In this document: piece by piece, positions 59,353 through 64,000 of the stretch
Layout: each line of letters begins with the position of its first letter
Position numbering within the stretch: the first letter of the stretch is position 1
Assembly: GCA_024336345.1 (NCBI GenBank)
Contig: JANFOG010000011.1
Coordinates: 682,001-746,000 of the forward strand
Source of the DNA: Mariannaea sp. PMI_226
Lineage: Eukaryota > Ascomycota > Sordariomycetes > Hypocreales > Nectriaceae
DNA: 64,000 nucleotides
Direction of reading: 5' to 3'
Made by a program: the position numbers and the translations under genes
The notes under the pieces: generated by a model
Seen by the model: only the letters and a program-made list of their open reading frames with translations
Database searches by the model: none
What the model was told of the DNA's origin: nothing

Positions 59353-60783
59353 CTATCGAGTAGCGGCAATGGCGGCTTCTAGAATGTCGAGGCCTTGGCT
59401 AATCTCCTCGTCAGAGATGGTCAGGCAAGGCACGAATCGGAGCGTGTTGGTTCCGGCAGTGATGATGAGGAGGCCACGCTCACGGGCGGCCTTGATGATG
59501 GGACTGGGGTCCTCGGAGATCTGAAGACCCAAGATCAGGCCGCGGCCGCGGGTCTCCTTGACGAGGTCGGGGTACTTGGCCTGGAGCTTGGCGAAGCGGT
59601 CCTGGAAGACTTGGGACTTGGCCAAGACGGACTCCTGGAGAGCCTTGTCTGAGAGTCGGTTCACGATGTAGTGAGCCAGGCGGCAGGCCAGGGGGTTTCC
59701 GCCAAAGGTGGTACCGTGGTCACCCACCTTCATCTTGTCGGCGACCTCTTGGGTGACGACGACAGCACCAATGGGGAATCCGTTGCCGAGGGCCTTGGCC
59801 GTGGTCAGGATGTCGGGATGGGCCTCCTTGGGGAGGTTGCCGTGAGCCCAGAAAGTTCCAGTTCGAGAGAGACCGCACTGAATCTCGTCGTATATAAGGA
59901 CGGCGCCAACCTCGCGGCACCGCTTGGCCAGAGCAACAAGGAACTCCTCCGAGGCAGCAATGAGACCTCCCTCACCCTGAATGGGCTCGACGATAACACC
60001 ACATGTCTTCTCGGTCACCAAGTCGTTGATGGCGGCAATATCGTTGTAAGTGCCGACCTTGAATCCAGGAACCATTGGGGCGAAGGGCTTCTGGTATTTG
60101 GGGTTAGGGGTGGCTGACAGACTGCCCATGGTTCGGCCGTGGAAGCCATTCTGGAAGGAAACGACCTCGTACTTTTCGCCTGAAGGGTCGGTCACCTTGC
60201 CAGCCTTCCTGGCAAACTTGATGGCGGCCTCGTTGGCCTCGGATCCCGAGTTGCAGACAAACACCGAGGCGGCGTTGTGCATGGCACCGGACTCGAGCGT
60301 CTTCTCGACCAGGAGCTTGGACAGCGCGCCAGTCCATGGGTTGTAGTAGAGATTTGAGGCGTGGACAAGGGTATTGGCCTGTTTTGATGGGAGGTTGTTA
60401 GGTCAAAAGACAATTCCTTGTTTGGTCCATTTGGTGAATATATGAATAAATAAACTCACCTGGTCAGCAATAATCTTGGCGAACTCGGGATCACAATGCC
60501 CAAGACCATTCACGGCAATTCCAGCCGTAAAGTCGAGGTATTTGCGGTCTTCAACGTCCCATAGCCATGAGCCCTGGCCCTTGACAAAGACCGGAGGCGG
60601 GCGGGCGTATGTGGCGACCATGTAGGGTGCATGCTCGTCGACAATGGCGGCGCTCTTTGAGCCCGGTGCGGGATCGGGGTTTGATAGCGAAGCGAGTCCT
60701 CGGCGAGAGATTGGAGCTCTAGCAACTAGGCGGGAAGCGGCCAGAGGAGCCAATCGGCATCGAACGGGGAGTCGCAGGGCCAT
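59353..60783 (-). CDS. ARG8: acetylornithine aminotransferase, mitochondrial
   Basis: Fourth step of ornithine/arginine synthesis: transfers an amino group from glutamate to N-acetylglutamate semialdehyde in the mitochondrial matrix. Exons: 60783-60460 and 60378-59353; 449 aa. The first about 30 residues (MALRLPVRCRLAPLAASRLV) are Arg/Leu/Ala-rich without acid, a typical matrix presequence. Class III aminotransferase blocks follow: YLDFTAGIAVNGLGH, FVCNSGSEANEAAIKFARK, FHGRTMGSLSAT, VEPIQGEGG, YDEIQCGLSRTG, and TTAKALGNGFPIGA with the PLP lysine, then GDHGTTFGGNPLA. An upstream in-frame ATG exists but would put non-targeting sequence first, so 60783 is preferred. Ornithine aminotransferase is excluded by the presequence and the close match of the QCGLSRTG and GLGHCDPEF segments. 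Confidence 0.94.
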
Positions 60784-62100
60784 GGTTTTGAATTGGATAA
60801 AAACAGAAAGGAAGAAAGAAAAAAAAGTTCTCACAACGAGAATAATTCCAAGAGAATTGACGCGGTCAAAGGGAAGACGGTGAGAATGAGGGTTTGGCGG
60901 GAGAGCCAACGAGGGGTGGGATGTGCTGAATATTTAGTCTCGACTTTGTTTTTGTTATCGATAACCTTGTCCCCCTCCGCTACCGGTCTCGTTATCTGAT
61001 GCGTCACGTCGCAGGGATATTGGAGGAAATTTCTCACAGCACTTATAGACTCATAGCAGTCAAACAAAGGGCGTACGGATGCATAACCCAGTGGGAAAAA
61101 CTAATTAACTCAGCTTTTACTAGAATCGTAGAGTGTTAATTTGCTCTTTCTTCTGCTTGTACCCTGGGCGGTTTTATTCAGTCATCTTTCCCCCGAGCTG
61201 ACTGACTCAACCGTCTCTAATCCGCCATCCCGTTGTCTCCCCCCTCCCATTGCCAAACGTCACGGGGATGGATAATTCTGTTGGTTTTTTTTTTCTTTCA
61301 TTTTTTTCCTTCTGTGACCGCCTCTTAGTCGACCTGTGGCACGTTGGCAATTGAACGCAGAGTATATATACGTACAAGTTAAGTCCAATCGGGGATGGAT
61401 TGTCGTAGTGGTCAACTGTCTGCGTCTTGTGACTAGAGCTGTCTCAGTGTTGCGGGCCATTCATGACATAGTAGCCCGAACAGCAGCTAAAGTGATGTGA
61501 AAACCTCGGAGCCCACTACGTATATAATTCCCTCCTCGCAATTTTGACAAAACGACAATGAGGTGTTCGTTATAAATTACAGGGAATACTCTCTTTGCCC
61601 TTTGTAGCTTTCTATGTCACCACCGAGACAAAGCAAACATGTCCAACTTCGTAATCGCGCTTCTCCCAGCAGAATCAGCAAAAGGTAAGCTAGACCGTCA
61701 AGACACAGGAACTGTTTCTCAAAATATTGAATATGCCCAAAAAAAAAAAAACCAATGCATTAATATACAGCCAGGGATCATGGCTCGCTGGTCCCCATAA
61801 CACCTTATGTCTAAACATGGACCTGTTCCATTATCGACTTTCCTCCTCCCAGCTTATCATCTTCTAATCAGTCTACTACGACCCCCCTCCTTGTTCCCCC
61901 TCTTGCTGTTTGACCTTGCTATTTAAAAAAAAATTATATACATCAAAAGACAGGCTGCTTTGAGAATGTATCGGAAATTCCAAGGTACACGCTATCGCAG
62001 TCTTCTGCCCCCAGATGTCAAATGGACATCGCGAAGTTGCCTATGACCTTCGCGGCACAGTCTGGCTCAACCATGAAGAAACAAAATAGATTTTCTTTTC
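60784..62100. other. intergenic, ARG8 promoter and ATG27 terminator
   Basis: A bZIP site at 61203-61209 is listed separately. A 53-codon plus-strand ORF starts at 61645 and a GTAAGC lies inside it, but nothing supports it as a gene. A-tracts at 61739-61750 and 61925-61933. Confidence 0.45.
61203..61209. promoter_or_regulatory. Gcn4/CPC1-type site upstream of ARG8
   Basis: TGACTCA, the consensus for Gcn4/CPC1/CpcA, about 420 bp before the ARG8 start. Arginine genes are classical targets of fungal cross-pathway amino-acid control, so the match is plausible by position. A seven-base match alone is weak. Confidence 0.4.
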
Positions 62101-63313
62101 TCAAACCGCACTGTAGCCGCCTCGACTGCCAGTGCCTTGCACGGTGTTGAGAACTCGCCGAAGCCAATCCTTCATGAGGTAGGGAACGTCGCGAATGGTG
62201 TCGCTGTGGGGGAGCAGGTCCCATCCGCGAGCTCCGTAGCGATTATAGTTCAACCAGCTGGAAAAGACGAGGTAGGTAGCGATGCCGAGGAAAGCGCTAG
62301 AAAATGTCAGTACGGGCCTCTGAAGGTTGCTAGAGGCTTAGAAGAACTTACATAAGAATGAACCAGGTGAAAAATCCCCAGTGGGAGCTACTGGGGTCGT
62401 CGCCCTCGTCACCACCATCATCGCGCTTCTCACAGGCATATTTGGTATACCAGGTCATTCGTAGGACGTCAATGTCCTTTTCAAGTCCGTAGCTCTCCCA
62501 GATGAGAGCGGCGTCCTCCTTCTTGAGCTGATGCTCTGTAATTGATTCACCATCCTCGCCCTCGCCATCTTTATCGCTGCCCTTGTCATCGCTCTTGTCG
62601 CCGTCCTTGTCCCCATCCTTGCTATCCTTGTCGTCTCCCTCCTTAGTCTCACCTTCATCCTTCTCATCGGCTCGAAGTCGGAGCTTGGAGGCGTCGTATT
62701 TGTCTTCGGAGTCCCATTCTCCCTCAGTACCCGTTCGGTTGCGATCGCAAATGAGTTCGATAACCGCTCTCTGCTCCCGGCCAGCCCTGGTAAGAGGATG
62801 CCTGCCTCCCTTGAGGACAAGTCTTAGGCCCTCCTTCTGTGAGTCGGCGGTGGAATCGCTCGTCTTCAGTCTTGTCGCGGTATATTCAAATTGTGAACCG
62901 CCAGCATTTTCTAGATTGCCTGCGATTGAGGTGACGTCCATAATGGTATCGGTCTCGTCTTGCAAAAGATGGGTGATGGCGCACACTGTTGCCTGTTAGT
63001 CCATGGAAACCCAACTGGAGCGACCCCAGTCCAGCCACCTACCCCTAGTGCCGTTGGGACATTCTTGTCCCTTCTTTGCCTTCCCGCTCTTCTTCAGTGG
63101 CCCGCAAAGGTCAAGTGTATATGTGGTGTTGAAATGCTCGGGAGGGTTGGGCTCGTAACGCGTCGTGACCACGGAGTGCGGCCCCTTCAGCTTTGACAGG
63201 TCGAAGCTGTGTCCATCAACCCGAATATTTTCGCATGTTAGTAGCGAAGCCAGTCCCGGTGCTGGGATGACCAGCAGGGAAAGCAGGAGTGCTGATAATT
63301 GAGGTGTATGCAT
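62101..63313 (-). CDS. ATG27: autophagy-related protein Atg27
   Basis: Type I membrane protein that cycles between vacuole, endosome and Golgi and supports Atg9 trafficking in autophagy. Exons: 63313-63043, 62985-62352, 62296-62101; 366 aa. The signal peptide is MHTPQLSALLLSLLVIPAPGLAS. The lumenal domain has the paired cysteines of the family (LTCENIRVDGHSFDLSKL, LDLCGPL, VIELICDRN, YTKYACEK). A Lys/Asp/Gly-rich low-complexity insert occupies about residues 195-235. One transmembrane helix (FFTWFILIAFLGIATYLVF, about 297-315) precedes a cytosolic tail that ends in YSAV, the tyrosine sorting signal described for yeast Atg27. An ATG at 63370 in frame would add 19 residues before the signal peptide; 63313 is preferred. 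Confidence 0.93.
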
Positions 63314-64000
63314 TGCTGAGAGTGGGAGGAAGGATCGGGAGATAGGATGGGTGATGGCTCTTACGGCCAAGGTAGACCAGAAAGCAAATTAACTTGAAAC
63401 GCAGTAGAAGCTTTGCACTGTTTTGATGAAATGCAAATGGTCCGGTTATCTATCGGGCGCCGATGAAGGAGTTAGTTGATGGACTGGTCGCGTTTGCCTC
63501 GATCTATCACAGGCTCGGAAGAACATGACCAAGATTCCGCACTTGGGCATTGTGTCATCATGCACTAGAGCATTTGAGTACCTAGTGCACGTGACCCAAC
63601 CAAGCCACCAAGGAGCTCATTTTACAGCTGACAGATAACTTACACTTGACCTCCCTCTGTAACTCAAATCATCATACCTTACCTCATTAGGTAAGGTAGC
63701 TAGTTACCAAGGAGAGCTTTCTCTGCTGTCTCCCAACTCAAACAATATCTCAGGCACAACTGTCTACGTCTTGCACTCACATACTCCCCATCAAGTCAGA
63801 GAGAACCAAACCAGCGCACTACGTCAAAACGCTTATATTACTTTCGCACGCGAGATAGTTTTGTCGCAAACTGACGATTCCATGTGCAAGCTGTTATTAT
63901 AATACAGTTTCCCACACTAACCCCTCCCAACACCGCGCATGATCGTAGTAGACATTCACTTCAGCATCAATACACCAAACCCACCCAAGTACCACTCACA
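63314..64000. other. intergenic, ATG27 promoter side
   Basis: No coding frame. Contains the inverted repeat at 63675-63698. Confidence 0.5.
63675..63698. repeat. 10-bp perfect inverted repeat (TACCTTACCT/AGGTAAGGTA)
   Basis: Arms 63675-63684 and 63689-63698 with a CATT loop. The same TACCT/AGGTA words recur, usually near promoters, at about 3746, 10107-10141, 11159-11177, 12141, 45408-45430, 49153 and 49870. Confidence 0.7.

Noticed and set aside
61645..61806. 53-codon plus-strand ORF between ARG8 and ATG27
   Set aside because: It runs through a poly-A tract, has no protein-like second half, and the GTAAGC within it has no convincing partner exon.
1..64000. Biosynthetic gene cluster, transposon or CRISPR-like array
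   Set aside because: No polyketide or peptide synthase, transposase, reverse transcriptase, long terminal repeat or regularly spaced repeat was found on either strand.

Overview
The window is nuclear DNA of a filamentous ascomycete, most likely a Sordariomycete (possibly Hypocreales). The signs are short GT-AG introns of about 50-85 nt with CTAAC-type branch sites, Zn2Cys6 regulators, a purine hydroxylase with the fungal cysteine-rich linker, a Zip4-type meiotic protein, Atg27, and long intergenic stretches carrying TACCTAGGTA-like motifs. There are no bacterial features, CRISPR arrays, rRNAs or convincing tRNAs. I rebuilt 13 protein genes, joining exons where the ORFs are interrupted.

Layout, left to right: a kynurenine aminotransferase (BNA3 type, +) and a xanthine dehydrogenase (+) whose upstream region carries many GATA sites and a near-consensus UaY-type site. 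After a 4.7 kb gap come an AcuM/Rds2-type Zn2Cys6 activator of gluconeogenesis (+), whose zinc cluster is encoded across two microexons, and the meiotic Spo22/Zip4 gene (+). Next is a second, unnamed Zn2Cys6 regulator (-). A 9.3 kb zone follows with no complete gene, only one exon-like fragment. Then come adenine deaminase (+), the ubiquitin chain-elongation factor Ufd2 (-), a RING/TRAF-type zinc-finger protein (-), a calpain-like protease (+) and an HSL-like alpha/beta hydrolase (+). A 7.8 kb gap with very long G and C homopolymers precedes glutamate decarboxylase (+), which faces acetylornithine aminotransferase ARG8 (-) tail to tail. Atg27 (-) is the last gene.

Themes: purine salvage and catabolism (adenine deaminase makes hypoxanthine, the substrate of xanthine dehydrogenase), amino-acid metabolism (KAT, GAD, ARG8), ubiquitin and proteolysis (Ufd2, RING/TRAF, calpain), autophagy (Atg27) and meiosis (Zip4). 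They are scattered over both strands and do not form a cluster.

The most striking observation is in the Zip4 gene. The reading frame is intact apart from a single in-frame TAG at 18216-18218, at a site where related proteins, from memory, carry tryptophan. Its A sits in the middle of a 3-nt loop of a predicted hairpin and is preceded by U. This is the arrangement expected for the sexual-stage-specific A-to-I mRNA editing known in Sordariomycetes, which turns UAG into UGG (Trp). The alternatives are a nonsense mutation in a strain that has lost sex, or a sequencing error.
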